A stretch of DNA of 64,000 nucleotides, from assembly GCA_011037195.1 (NCBI GenBank), contig JAAEAF010003080.1:62001-126000 (forward strand). The letters are read 5' to 3'. The stretch comes from Triatoma infestans (Eukaryota; Arthropoda; Insecta; Hemiptera; Reduviidae). Positions 9,443-22,027 of the stretch are shown in pieces. The notes below the pieces were generated by a model. The model was given only the letters and a program-made list of their open reading frames with translations, did no database searches and was not told where the DNA came from. Position 1 is the first letter of the stretch; each line of letters begins with the position of its first letter. The translations under genes and the position numbers were made by a program.

Positions 9443-10480
9443 TGTTGAAATACTCACACAACTTTCACTTACTGCAGTAAGTTTACAAAATTGTAACTGA
9501 CAAATTTTATAGTTAATATACCACAAATTTAATGAAATTCGTCGGTGTTTTTACGGAGAAACTCGCGAAAAACTGAAAAAAAAAAAACTGTTCAGTAAAA
9601 ATACACTTCCGGTTTACTAATTGTATTGAAACTCGAAATTATGGCAATATATTTATTTCTAATCAAATCTGTTTAGATGGTAGAATAGTATAATCAACTA
9701 TGATAGCACTTTACAGAAAACCATAACCCCACCCGTCCCCCAAAAGTGCTGTTAACTGAATTTTCTCAAAGAAATGTCTTAAATAAAAGTTGTAGACCTT
9801 GTATGTTTAGTTTTTAAAACAAGTTTCAAGAAAATCGTCTAAACTATTTTTAAGAAAATTGCGAAAAAGTGAAAAAAATCATTTAGTAAAGTGGTAAGGT
9901 AAACGCACTTCCGGTTTTCCGATTTTTTTCCAATTTGGAATTTCGACAACATATTTAATTCTAATTAGCATTATTTAGATGACAGAATTGTCTAATAAAC
10001 TGAAATAGTAGTTAAAATGAAAACCATAACCCCTCCCTCCCCTCCCTGAGAAGTGCCCTTAAATGAATTTTCCCGGAGAAATGTTTCAAATAAAAGTTGT
10101 AGTAGCTCTTTGTATGTGTAGTTGATGTAACAAGTTTAAAGAAAATCATTGGAGCCATTATTGAACCATTTTTGAGAAAATCACAAATAACTGAAAAATC
10201 CATTTAGTAAAGTGGCACTTCCGGTTGAAGGATTTTTACGAAAAGCTTATTTTCAGGAGTCTAGGTTTGACGAAGTAAATTTAACGAAATATAAAGTTTG
10301 AACATTCTGAGATTTTTAATGTTTGAGATATGGCTGCCCCCCCTCCGCACACGGTCCAATAAATTGCTAAAAGCCACCTTTTTTTTGACTGTGGGGACCT
10401 CAAAACGGATATTTCCGGTGAAAACATGATATAGAAAATTTGACGCGATTACAATAACTAAACAGTAAGAGAGAAAGTAA
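9443..10480 (+). repeat. R-family repeat, near-complete
   Basis: It starts at ACTCACACAACTTTCACTTAC and shows three internal units with CTTCCGG boxes near 9608, 9910 and 10219. It closes in GTAAGAGAGAAAGTAATA. Confidence 0.75.
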
Positions 10481-10679
10481 TAACTGCAGTATAATCACAC
10501 AATTAAGTTAAACAATTCCATGTTTTGGATGAAATTACTAAACTATGTCAATAATGTCGAAGTAATGTAGAGAATTAAACATTAAACACGTCGTCACGTA
10601 TAATTTAATTATTTAACATTAAATTAAATATAAAACATAGTATATGTTTAATTTTAAACTAGGTTCTATAACCTTTATG

Positions 10680-11460
10680 AAGGAAACCTTCCTCCTTTCC
10701 AATGGTTTCAAATTAAAGATGATACGTTTTACCTGTACAATTAGTATACCACGTTTAAAGGAAATCGTTATAGAAGTAACCTACTCTGTAAATTCACACT
10801 TTTGGTTTACCAATTTTCTTTAAATTTGTAATTCTAGCAAGCTTCTAATTTATATTAATATTAACTATGTAGTATAGGGTTGGTGCAAAAATAATGCAGG
10901 TTTTTATATGCCAAAAAAAAAAATTATTATAATTTGTATAAAACTAAGTTATTTATTCAAAATATGTTCCATCATTATCAACACATAGTTGCCAACGTGT
11001 CAGAAGCATTTTTATTCCAGGCGGAAGGCATTTTCGGTTTCACTTCGGTCCCTACCTCTTAAGAAGTTGTCCAAATGTCTAAATAAGTGGAAGTCCGTCG
11101 GCGAGAGATCGGGGGAGTAAGGGTGCGGAAGTGTTTCCGAAGTTTCCTGAGAGTTGGCAAATCCAAATTTTCCCAGGAAAAAGGAAATCGTGAATGCCAT
11201 TTTTGAGGGAAAATTGTGGAAAACTAAATAAAACATTCATCAAAAGTTGCACTTGATGGATTTTTACCCGAAACCTTTCTTTGTCTTTGATATTCATTTT
11301 TGAGATATTCTGTTAAAGACTCTTTGCTAAAAAAAAAAAAAAAAAAAAAAAAAACATTTATTTTGTACTTAGGGGACCATAAAAATATGTATTTCTGGTG
11401 AAAAACACTATTTCGAAAATCTGGTATGAAACACTCACACGACTTTCCTCTTACTGAAAA
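10680..11460 (+). repeat. R-family repeat interrupted by mariner
   Basis: R landmarks occur on both sides of the mariner fragment: TTTCAAATTAAAGATGATAC and AAAGGAAATCG before it, GGAAATCGTGAATGCCATTT and ACGACTTTCCTCTTAC after it. The copy is strongly diverged. Confidence 0.5.
10868..11162 (-). mobile_element. Mariner fragment (terminal repeat plus transposase C-terminal part)
   Basis: GGTTGGTGCAAAAATAATGC at 10878 is a typical mariner terminal repeat. The minus strand then encodes HPYSPDLSPTDFHLFRHLDN, the block with the third catalytic Asp region of mariner transposases. The coding part is broken and joins R-family sequence at both sides (10680-10865 and about 11165-11450). Confidence 0.7.
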
Positions 11461-11495
11461 TTTATTGGAACAACATTTCTTTAAAAATAAAATAG

Positions 11496-11870
11496 TGTAA
11501 CGCAGCCACTGGTGCCATCTAGGAGAGAAAGCAGGTAACTCAAGTTCTCGCTAGAAGCCCTTTCTAAAACAATCTATAACCTTCTACACCCTTGTCCACC
11601 GATATAAATAGTGGGACCACAGAGAGTTTACAGAGTTTCTTGTTAGAAACGAAGTGTACATTTGTGAAAAGTGTATAAAAAGTGAACAAAGTGAACTTTT
11701 GTGGTTTAAACTGTAAATTAATGTAGTGTAAGTGCTGTAAGTGTTGTATTTATAATTTATTGTGTAAAACAATAAATTGGTGTTTTTCTTATTGAAGTTT
11801 AGAGTATTTTATTTAAACGAACCCACTTAAAACTAGTTGCAGTAGCTAGTGTAGAGGAAAAAACGTTACA
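11496..11870 (+). mobile_element. Solo LTR of an LTR retrotransposon
   Basis: The 375-bp unit begins TGTAACG and ends CGTTACA, the usual inverted TG...CA borders. It has a TATA-like box (ATATAAATAG near 11602) and an AATAAA near 11770, in the order of a U3-R-U5 LTR. No coding region or second LTR is near. The flanking bases (ATAG / ATAT) do not give a clean duplication. Ty3/gypsy origin is likely but not proven. Confidence 0.65.
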
Positions 11871-12114
11871 ATATTAACATACTTTAGTTCAGTTTGTTAT
11901 AAAAAAAAAAAAAGATGGTAGGAATTATCATATGTTCCTGAGTGTAAGCAGTATAGCAGCGCTCTCTGTCTCTATCAGTAAGCTTGATTTTTCTATTTTA
12001 TTGCCGCCTTACACTTTAAATCGGTGGTTGAAAGTGGCGATTTCCTTTTAGACCGCTACTTTTTAATACTGTCCTCAAAACTGTTTAAAAAATGAAGAAA
12101 AATGCCGTTAATTT

Positions 12115-12290
12115 CACTTAATGGGTTCGAGTCCAGCTGTGTTGCCCTTAGATTTTTTCTCTGCCTAGAAGGACCTTCTACAGCTCACTGTCCGGTCGAT
12201 GCTAAGACAGTGTTATCTGTAACGAGAGAACACAGGGCACTTAGAAGGCTCCGATCGACAATGGCCATAGATATTGACGCGCCTTAAATT
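12115..12290 (+). repeat. SINE-B, partial head plus full body
   Basis: The B box GGGTTCGAGTCCAGCTGTG is followed by TTAGATTTTTTC, CACTGTCCGG, GTAACGAGAGAACAC, AGAAGGCTCCG and the tail GACGCGCCTTAAATT. These match 52912-53040. Confidence 0.75.
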
Positions 12291-12295
12291 AAACA

Positions 12296-13255
12296 AATTC
12301 TGGTGTGAAACACTCACACAACTTTCTCTTATTCCTGTTCTTAAAATTATAATTGACAAATGTTATAGTTTGTGTACCAAATATAACGAAATTCGTCAAA
12401 ACTGAAAAAACTGTTCATTAAATGCGCACTTCCAGCTTACTAATTTCCTTAATACTTCGAATTTTGGCAATCTATTTATTTCTAATTAATTTTGTTTGGA
12501 TGATAGAATTGTATAATACCACTTTAAAGGAAGCTGTAACCCCTTACCCTCCCATAAAAGTTCTTTAAATGAATTTTCCCAGAGAAATGTTTTAAATAAA
12601 AGATGTAGATTTTTGAACGTTTAATTTACGAGTATATACGAAGTTTCAAGAAAATCACGAAAAAGTAAAAAAAATCATTTAGTAAAGTGTTTAAACAAAC
12701 ACACTTCCGGTAATTCGATTTTTTTCAAACTCGGAATTTCAACAACATATTTAATTGTAATTAACATTATTTAGATGAAAGAATTGTTTTAATAAACTGA
12801 AATAGCAGTTAAGATGAAAACCTAACCCGACCCCTCCCCTAGAGGGGCCCTTAAATGAATTTTCCCGCAAAAATGTTTCAAATAAAAGTTGTAGCTCTTT
12901 GTATATGTAATTGATATATCAAGTTAAAGAAAATCGTCGGAGCCATTTTTGTGAAAATCGCAAAAACTTAAAAAAAATCAACTAGTAAAGTGGTATTTCC
13001 GGTTGAGGAATTTTGACAGATAACGCATCGTCAGATCCCATGGTGATTCCTAAACGGAATATCAAGTTTCAAACACACACACACACACACAGAGACCATT
13101 TGCTAAAAACTACTTTTTTGTATTCAGGGGACCTGAGTGTTTCAAAAAAAGTGTACCAGAACGGATAAATATTTTTGGATGTTAAAAAAAAAGAAAATCT
13201 TGCGCGTAGTCTAAATTTGGTTCTGAATAAAAAAAAAAAAATTCAAATAAGAGAA
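12296..13255 (+). repeat. R-family repeat, near-complete
   Basis: It opens with TCTGGTGTGAAACACTCACA, carries all three internal units and a (CA)n tract at 13073-13092, and closes in a diverged AGAGAAAGT. Confidence 0.75.
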
Positions 13256-13639
13256 AGTTGAAATCGAATTGATTAGCTACAGATCGATCTTATAAACAAG
13301 CGGCAGACTATAACAAATTGCTGTACAAAATTTTCACACTTTTTGGTTCATTAGATTTTAACGCTAACAGAAGAAATAAAAACTTCAAGAGAAATCTAAA
13401 GTAATTTTTATTGACCTATATTTTTCCTACTTTGAAAATAATGAAAAAAATTTTGAACAATACTGCAAACATGTCAAAAAATTAAGATTTTTTTATGTTT
13501 CAATGTTTTATGTTTATAGTTATATGTGTTCTCTAATGGTCCTCCGAATACTAAAACAAAATTGAAAATTTGTTGTATTAAGTGGTAACTGAATGCCGTG
13601 TAAGAGTTTCACACCATAATTTTATTTTCTGTAACTGCT

Positions 13640-14035
13640 GTTAAAAGAAGTGTTTTTTAAGTCCGGGACATGTGACGAGGTGGAAGCCGATCATCTCGTC
13701 AATTTGGCGGCAAAGAGGACATGTTGCAGACACGGCTATACCGATTTTGAACAGATGCCTTTGTAAGATAGTCATGTCTAGTAGTTAACCTAAAACATGT
13801 TACAGCATTCCTCCTTTCCAGATTAGTCGGAATGCGCTTCGATTTCATTTGTAAGTAAGTGTTCCCATCACTGCTTCCCTGCAGCTTGCTGACGATGAGA
13901 GTTCTGTGTTTCCTCCGCCACTGCATAGCGAATGATTCTCTTCGCGGAGGCATAAGGTAGGAAGTATTCAGGTTGAAGGGTTCCTGATGCATTCTTGTCA
14001 AGTCTGTAGTCAGCTTCCTCGTTGCTAACTAATCC
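13640..14035 (-). pseudogene. Non-LTR retrotransposon C-terminal remnant
   Basis: The minus strand, read over two frames, gives RLTTRHDYLTKHL-like sequence and then IGIAVSATCPLC. This resembles the end of I/Jockey/R1-type polyproteins (T-GH-yl--HL-RIG plus a Cys-rich C-terminus). It is a short, frameshifted relic. Confidence 0.5.
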
Positions 14036-14367
14036 AAAATGAGAAGGGATCCATTGAAAAGCGACTTGCTTTCCTGGCTGAAATGGGAGGAAGTATTGTA
14101 ATCATGTCAAATTTTCAAAATCAAGTACCAAAAAACTGGGTTTTACCAATTGGTCTCTGTGTGTATGGGACAGCATATCTCAAAAACAAAAAATCGCAGA
14201 ATATTCAAACTTAATATTTCGTTAAAGTACTACCAGGAGACCTGAAAATAAGCTTTTTATAAAAATCGTTCAACCGGAAGTGTCCGTTTGCTGAGATTAT
14301 TTTGTTGTTACAGTTTTTTTGAGATTTTCTCAAAAAATGGTTCCTACGATTTTCTTTAAATCATATA

Positions 14368-15281
14368 CGAGGTTTGTAAATTAAGTTATGAGACTGATTT
14401 TTTTATCTTTTTTTTATTCAAATAAAATTACAATTCAACATTGTCCCCTTCAAAGTAACTACCTTGGGAAGCCACACAACGCTGAAGACGATTCTTCCAT
14501 TCGTCATAGCAGTGCTGGAACTCGGATACTGGAATAGACTTCAGTTGGTCGGTTACGGCTGTTTGAATATTCTCCAATGTTCCAAAATGACGTCCCTTGA
14601 GGTGATTTTTCAATTTGGGGAACAAAAAAAAGTCACATGGACTCAAGTCGGGTGAATAAGGAGGCTGAGGAGCCACAGGAATGTTATTACTGGCCAAATA
14701 CTATTTTTCTACTACTATTTTTCGGAACCATTTTTGCACAAATTTTTCTCATCCCCAATTCATTAGTCAAAATTTGATGAACGGTTGTGTGAGTCAAATT
14801 CAACTCTTCGCCGATCATTCGGACTGTCAAACGACGATCTGAACGCACGAGATCGCGGATTCTGCCAACATTTTCGTCGGTTCTTGAAGATGAAGGCCTT
14901 CCGCTGCGAGGCTCGTCTTCAATTGATTCCCTTCCTTCTGCAAACGACTTAACCACCTAAAAACCTGTGCTCTCGACAAAACATTGTCTCCATAGGCCTG
15001 GCACAGTTTTTCAAACGTTTCCGTTGCACTGTGCCCAAGTCTGAAGCAAAACCTGATAGCACAACGTTGCTCGTAATTGATGTCACTCATTTTTAAAACG
15101 CACTGAAAAAACCTTGCTCACAAAAAAAGTCACTACGGACAGTGCAACAACTCTAGCATTTTCAAATTTGCACTGGACGTGTATCAGATGTTTACTTGCC
15201 CTACCACGCATGCGCCGCGTCTCCAGTGTTGCCAGATCGAACACTAGAAAATCAGTCTCATTACTTAATTTACACACCTCG
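14368..15281 (-). mobile_element. Mariner element, internally deleted, with intact terminal repeats
   Basis: The terminal inverted repeats are CGAGGTTTGTAAATTAAGTT at 14368 and the complement CGAGGTGTGTAAATTAAGTA ending at 15281, flanked by TA on both sides. The element is 914 bp, shorter than the roughly 1.3 kb of autonomous mariners. Confidence 0.88.
14428..15090 (-). pseudogene. Mariner transposase, frameshifted and internally deleted
   Basis: It starts at ATG 15090 (MSDINYEQRCAIRFCFRLGH), giving the N-terminal helix-turn-helix with QVFRWLSRL. A frameshift leads to EGRESIEDEPRSGRPSSSRT and the second HTH (RRLTVRMIGEELNLTHTTVH). The frame then breaks after RKIVFGQ. The C-terminal part, PYSPDLSPCDFFLFPKLKNH to GDNVEL, is in another frame. 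The middle third, with the first two catalytic Asp residues, is deleted, so no active enzyme can be made. Confidence 0.88.
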
Positions 15282-15955
15282 TATATCAACTACACATACA
15301 AAGAGCTACAACTTCTATTTGAAACATTTCTGTGGAAAAATTCAATTAAGGGTATTTATGAGTTTATGAGAGAGGGGTGGAGTTAGGTTTTTCTCTAAAG
15401 TGTTATTTCAATTTATTACACAATTCTATCATCTAAATAATATTAATTAGAATTAAATATGTTGTTGTAATTCCGAGTTTGAATACTATCCGGATGACAG
15501 GAAGTGCGATTTTACTGAAAAGTATTATTCAGTTTTTTTGCTATTTTCTCTAAAACGGTTCCAAACGATTCACTTTAAACTTTTAAATATTAACTACGCA
15601 TATAATGAGCTACAACTTTTATTTGAAACATTTCTCTTAGTAAAGTCATTTAAGGAGGGCTTTTATGAGTGTTAATGGTAGGATTATGTTATCCACTAAG
15701 GTAAACAAAATTAATTAAAAATAAATAAATTGATTAAAATACCGATTTTCAAGAAAATTAATTAATGGAAGTACATTTTTTTTTTTTTTAATTCTTGCAA
15801 TTTTTTCCAATTGAACTATAAAACTACTTCCAAAACTAACTATAAAATTTGCATTTAAAATTGGCACTAATTTACTAACTATAAAATTTGTCAGTTACAA
15901 TTCTGTAAACTTGATGCAATTAGAGAAAGTTGAGTGTTTCACGCCAGATTTTTTT

Positions 15956-17520
15956 TTTTTTTTTGTAATCAGGGGACCTTCTTCAAAACATTTATTTTTG
16001 TTGATAAATCAATTTCGTAAAGTGGACACGATCGCAAATATTTTCACCAGGAAATTAAATACATAAATATAAAGCCCAAAGAAATAATGGGTGATTAATT
16101 ATTGATGGCTTATTTGTTTTGTTCTAGAAGCCCCTCCTCCCAAATACAAATACTCACATTACATATAAATAAAATATTGAAACATGTGATCATTTTAATT
16201 AGAATTAGTGGCAGTGATATGTGTTTCATGTCGGATAATTGCTTTGTAAAATTTTGAGTTGAATAGCGAAGAAGTATAAATTAATAGTTGATGTGGTTAT
16301 TATCTGTTTAAATTGAAAAAAGAAAAAGAAAAAAATAGTCTACTAAATAAATTTCTGTCTATTTATTAAGTTGCTGTTGAATAAAATAAAACTGCGCTGT
16401 AGAAAACAGGAGAATCAAAGAGAAGAAGCAACGTGAGTATGAGAACGGCCTTTATTTTTCTTATAAGATACTAACGGTCTTTACCAGATCTGGCCTTTCC
16501 CTTATAAGACACACACGATCTGGTCCCTACTTTTTCATTGGTCACCAGTGGCCAAAGGATGAATACCATGTGAAAATAATATTATCACTATCAATAATGT
16601 CCATAAGGAATTGGCTTATATATTATTATTGTTCAATAATTTTATTGTGTAAATGTTTAAAACAATTTTATATTGTAGGTGATTAAATAAAAACAAACAA
16701 TAGTCACTATTAACCAAAACGTTTTTATTAATGCTGTTAATAAAATATCAATATAAGTTAACACACAGAAATTCCATCACACAGTATACAAAGTTATTAA
16801 AACCACACACTCTAACCTGTCTCATTACACCAACACACACACAGTGTCGCCATACACAATTTCCAGCCATAATCGACACATAGTGCGTACGTGCCATCGA
16901 TTATTTTCCCTTTTCTACAATATAATTTAAAAAAAAAAAAATTAAATTGAAATTTATACATTATATTGTCTCAATGATCACTGAATTTTATATTGACTGA
17001 TTAAAAAATTGAAAACGTTATAAGAAAATATGTTTTTCTCTATTTTTTTTTTGTTTTCAAAAAATATATTACTAAGGGCTGCCCGATTTGTCGGCCTGAA
17101 AATATGTATTTTTAATGACAAAACATATTAATATAGTTTTATGACAAAAAATAAAAAAAATAATGCGGGAAAATTATTTACATAAACGACTAAATGTGTA
17201 ATTCCAATTATATCGCATGTGTATTCGTACTTATGTTATATTTTATCGCGTGAATTTGTTGATGTGTTATTTTTTTTTGTATTTTTAACTTGTTTATTAG
17301 CATAAAGCATGATATTATACTGGATAATGCCTAAGTAAATATAGAATATAACAAAAATATGCACGCTACTACAATGGTGAGCATTTTTTTTTTTTTATAA
17401 GTAATTTAAAATTGAATTTATTCTTCTTAATTCCAACTCAATTATAAAAGTAAATTAAAATGCATTATGATATAACTTTATTTAGATTAGATTAAAATTG
17501 TTGGGTGGACTTTAAATACT
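15956..17520. other. AT-rich intergenic stretch
   Basis: No gene or classifiable repeat was recognised. GC is locally higher at 16440-16560 and 16790-16915, which could be old retroelement sequence, but I cannot name it. Confidence 0.4.
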
Positions 17521-18156
17521 CCGGCACACTTCGATGGTATAGATGTGAACTCTCCTCTCCTAAGGAGTTTAAGGGTTTTCACCAGTAGATGTTTTTACGT
17601 TTTACTATCTTCCCCAAGTGGCAGAGTACCAAAGATTTCGTATCGCAATTTAATTATTGCTACGCAATCAAATAACAGGTGATGGGCCGTTTCCTCCTCC
17701 TACTGACATTCTTCTCGTGATACCCCTTTCCTCTTGGTACTCGGGGGGGGGGGGTAGTTTTAGGACCGTGCCTACCCTTTAAGATTTACCAATCTCCCGT
17801 TGCGTTTGGAGAGGCCGTTTAACAAGAGAGGTATGTCAGCACCATGGAGAGACTGTTAGTGCAATATCTCTCTATGGCGGAAGTGCCTAGGCACACACCC
17901 GCTTGACCCATTTAAGGGCAGGTTGAGATACGCTCAACCAGCGCACAAAAAGATCCCACAAAGTGGTCACACTTCACGCTCAGAAGCTAGGGAAGGCACC
18001 TCTATAGTATGGTCTGGTGAACCGCGCACACCTAGCTACAGGCTGGCACCGGTGTTTAATTTATATTGCGAGTTTCCTCCCGTTCAACTCAAGATCTCGG
18101 TCATTGGAGTTGTTGCTTAAAACACGGTCACTACGAATCCAACCTCAATTGCAAGC

Positions 18157-18303
18157 TGTTGTGGTGGTTGGAGTGAGTAAACTAAATTTGCTCTTTGCAA
18201 GTCTGTGTTGTCACACTGTCTGAAGAACGCATCCTGAAGATGGGCGAACGCTCGAAACCGGTCGATGACCACAAAATGAAGCAGGCTTCCACGGAAAATG
18301 TCT
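18157..18303 (+). mobile_element. Single-arm mini-PLE with 13-bp target duplication
   Basis: CTCAATTGCAAGC is present at 18144-18156 and 18304-18316. The 147-bp insert starts TGTTGTGGTGGTTGG, the complement of the tail of the inverted-repeat copies, and contains one plus-strand hammerhead-like block ending AAAATGTCT. Confidence 0.75.
18229..18267 (+). ncRNA. Hammerhead-ribozyme-like motif
   Basis: CATC, CTGAAGA, GGGC-GAAC-GCTC (one weakened pair), GAAA, ACCGGT, TC and GATG. Stem I and palindromic stem III are intact. Confidence 0.52.
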
Positions 18304-19225
18304 CTCAATTGCAAGCAATTGGCTTGGAAACTGGTCCTTCCACTCGTAGTTCAGTATTTCAACTTTAACGCCCGATGGATCTACAGATTCCATGTCCATT
18401 GCCTCAAGTACAGGTGTTCAATAACCCAGGATACTTACAGGCAACCCTGCAAGGGGAAAGGATCAGGATAGGATTGGTCGGGGTGAGGGGTTCCCGAACC
18501 TGGACCTATAAGTAGCCCCGTCATCAGAGAGCTCTGTTCCTACTTAGGCTGGCTAATGGTCTCTTTAGCTCGCATCCCAGAGCGCCTCATGCTTTCTTCG
18601 GAGCCAATCCCCTGTACCGACCACTCCCATTGGTTATCCCCAGGACAGACTTTGGACTACAGAACGGAGTGTTCGCCTCATTTCTGACCAGTTGATCAGG
18701 TGTCTCAATTACCCTCAATCCCTGCATGCTCAGGCATACTCCATCTCAGCTGGACTTATTTAGATTAACAATTATATTTTTTTAATGTTGGCCAATAACG
18801 ATTGTTTATAATTATTAATTGAATTATAGCTTTTGTTGATTAAAACGATTTATAGACAATAATTTACTTTATGTTTGTGAAAACATCTTCTTGAGAGTCT
18901 GTTCTCTTTTTCGCCAAAAGAGAAATAATAAAGATCAACCACCTGTTTGCTATATTATTTATTGTGTAATTATGCGAAAAACTGACATAAAATACAGATT
19001 TACCTAATAATTATATTGATAACAGTAACTTAAATGTTGATTATTCCTGCGGACAACGTAATTTTTGCTGGCATATCAAATGTCATTAGAAACACTTAAT
19101 TTTACGTGCTGAATACAATATTTTGTAGGTTAATTGTTACACTTTTGTTCTGCTGAAACTGCCGTTAGATGGACGTATTGTGTTTAGTAACTAAGAGATT
19201 CCTGAATTTTTTTTTCTTTTTTACT

Positions 19226-20172
19226 TGCTAGTAAGAGGAAGTATTTTAATCGTGTCAGATTTTCGATATAGAGTTTTCACCGGAAATATCCGTTTTGAGG
19301 TCCCCTGAGTCCAAAAAAGTGGTTTTTAGCAAATGGTTTGTGTGTGTGTGTGTGTGTAAACAGCATAGCTCAAAAACGAAAAACCGCAGAAAGTTGAAAC
19401 TTGATATTCGATTTAGGTATCACCATTTTGACCGTACGTTATCTGTCAAAATTCCTCAACCGGAAGTACCCCTTTACTAGTTGTTTTTTTTTACTTTTTT
19501 GCGTTTTTCTCAAAAATGGCTCCGACGATTTTCTTCAAACTTGGTATGTCAACTACACATACAAAGAGCTACAACTTTTATTTGAAACACGTCTCTGTGA
19601 AAATTCATTTAAGGGCACTTTTGGGGCGAGGTGGGGTTAGGTTTTCATCTAAAGTGCTATTTCAGTTTATTGGATAATTCGCTCATCTGAATAATGTTAA
19701 TTAGAATTAAATATGTTGTTGAAATTCTAAGTTTGAAAGAAATCGTATAACCGGGAGTGCGTTTACTTTACCACTTTACTAAATGATTTATTCTCTTTTT
19801 CGCAATTTTCTCAAAAATGGCTCCGACGATTTTCTTGAAACTTCGTTATATAAACTAAACATGCAAGGATCTACAACTTTTATTTAAAATATTTCTCTGG
19901 GAAAATTCATTTAAGGGCACTTTTAGGAGAGGGATGGGGTTATGTTTTTCTCTAAAGTGCTATCATCGTTGATTATACGTACAATTCTATCATCCAAATA
20001 AAATTAATTAGAAATAAATAGATTGCCAAAATTCAGAGTTTTAAGAAATTTAGTAAAGTTCTTTTAGTTTTCAACGAATTTCGTTAAATTTGGTACACAA
20101 ACAATAAAATTTGTCAATTATAATTTTGAGAACAGGAGTAAGAGAAAGTTGTGTGAGTGTTTCACACCAGAT
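19226..20172 (-). repeat. R-family repeat, near-complete
   Basis: Minus orientation: CTAGTAAGAGGAAGTATTTT at the left, a (GT)n tract at 19336-19357, three units, and AGAAAGTTGTGTGAGTGTTT...CCAGA at the right. Confidence 0.8.
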
Positions 20173-21060
20173 TTTTTTATTTTGTGAAACACCTCAAAAC
20201 GGATATTTCCATAGAAAATTCGATATCGAAAATTTGACAGATTACGTTCAAATTCCCACTATACGCTCAGTACATTTTGTTCAAACACCCAAGCACGCAC
20301 GCGCACACACACACACACACACATCATTCACTAAAAAGAACTCTTTTCTACTGAGGGGTACCAAAACATGTATTTCCGTTGAAAATAATTGAGAAAATGA
20401 TACGTAAACAATAAATAGTTGGCCTGTCTGTTGGCTTAATATTAGCTACATTTAAATGAAATGTTTTCTAAATAAAGACAGTAGACAAATATAAATGAAT
20501 TCACCTTTATTATAAATATTAAGTTAGCTATGTGTGTATGAGTAAGTAATAGGGGGGGGGGAAGAGAGTTTATAGTGCTGGGGATGGACGACATTAAATG
20601 GCATACAGCGGTCATGGTGTTAGTATTATGATCCATTCACTAAATTATAGCGTTCAAACACACGCCCTTCCTATTCTGGTTTACTATTCACACACTACTC
20701 AACCTTATAATATCCACACATATTCATTTAATATGAGTATATATATATATACAAAGTTTTACATACACGGCTTAATTTAGGTATATATTTTTTTTTTTTA
20801 GTTTTAATATCTTTTAGGTTTACTAAAAGAGAATTTTCGAATTTTCATGTTGGAGGTCACAATGAGGATGAAATAAATCTTTTTTGCAAATGTTCTCTGT
20901 CTGTGTGTGTGCTAATGTGAAACAATATTTTCAATGAACGAAGTAGATAAGAAACTTAAAACTTGATTTTATTAATATAGATATTATCAAGGTATGGGGT
21001 CCAACTCAAAGATTTCTGTTAAAATCTTAGAACCGGAAGTAAGACTTTCCAAAATGTTTT
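20173..21060. other. No gene seen; simple repeats
   Basis: Contains a (CA)n tract near 20302-20322, a poly-G run near 20551-20560 and an (AT)n run near 20737-20750. Nothing coding was recognised. Confidence 0.5.
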
Positions 21061-22027
21061 TACTTTCTCTTACTCCTAGTAAGAGGAAGTATTTGTAATC
21101 GTGTCAAATTTTCGATATCGAGTTTTCACGAAATATCCGTTTTGAGGTCCTCTGAGTCCAAAATAGTGGTTTTTAGCAAATTGTGTGTGTGTGTATGTGA
21201 ACAGCATAGCTCAAAAACGAAAAACCGTAGAACGTTGAAACTTGATATTACGTTTAGGTATCACCATGGAATATTCCTCAACCGGAAGTACCACTTTACT
21301 ATTTTTTTTTTTTTTTTTTTAAGTTTTTGCGATTTTCTCAAAAATGACTCCGATGATTTTCTTTAAACTTGGTATATCAACTACAAATACAAAGAACTTA
21401 AACTTTTATTTGGAATATTTCACTGGGAAAATTCATTTAAGGGCACTTCTGGAGGAGGACTGGGGTAAGGTTTCCATCTTAACTGCTATTTCAATTTATT
21501 AGACAAACCTGTCATCTAAATAATGTTAATTATAATTAAATATGTTGCTGAAATTCCGTGTCTGAACAGAAAATGGAGATAACCGGAAGTGCGTTCACTT
21601 TACCACATTACTAAATGATTTTTTTCACTTTTTTGCGATTTTCTCAAAAATTGCTAGGACAATTTTCTTGAAACTTCCTATATAAACTAAACATACAAAG
21701 ATCTATAACTTTTATTTATAACATTTCTCTGGAAAAATTCATTTAAGGGCACTTTTGCGGGAGTGGTGGGGTTACAGCTTCCTCTAAAGTGGTATTATAG
21801 TTGATTATACAATTCTATCATACAAACAAAATTAATTAGAAATAAATAGATGGCCAAAATTTCAAGTTTGAAGAAAATTAGCAAACCGGAAGTGCGCCTT
21901 TACTGAACAGTTTTTTCAGTTTTCGGTGAATATCGTTATATTTGGTACACAAACTATAAAAATTTGTCAATTATAATTTTGAGAACAGGAGTAAGAGAAA
22001 GTTGTGTGAGTGTTTCACACCAGATTT
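21060..22027 (-). repeat. R-family repeat, near-complete, with intact hairpin end
   Basis: The left end holds the palindrome TACTTTCTCTTACTCCTAGTAAGAGGAAGTA (21058-21092), then three units. The right end is AGAAAGTTGTGTGAGTGTTT...CCAGA. Confidence 0.82.

Larger units (their letters stand above)
14085..15955 (-). repeat. R-family repeat split by a mariner insertion
   Basis: Minus-strand R sequence runs from AGGAAGTATTGTAATCATGT through 14367 and resumes at 15282 with TATATCAACTACACATACAA, ending GTGTTTCACGCCAGA near 15950. The mariner at 14368-15281 sits at a TA inside it, so R is older than that mariner. Confidence 0.75.
17520..18770. repeat. GC-richer block, probable old non-LTR retrotransposon
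   Basis: Base composition rises well above the surroundings. Phrases such as CAGGTGATGGGCCGTTTCCT followed by a TCTTCTCGTGATAC stretch look like the 3' coding or UTR region of insect LINEs read on the minus strand. No long frame survives and no catalytic motif was found. A mini-PLE is inserted at 18157-18303. Confidence 0.35.
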
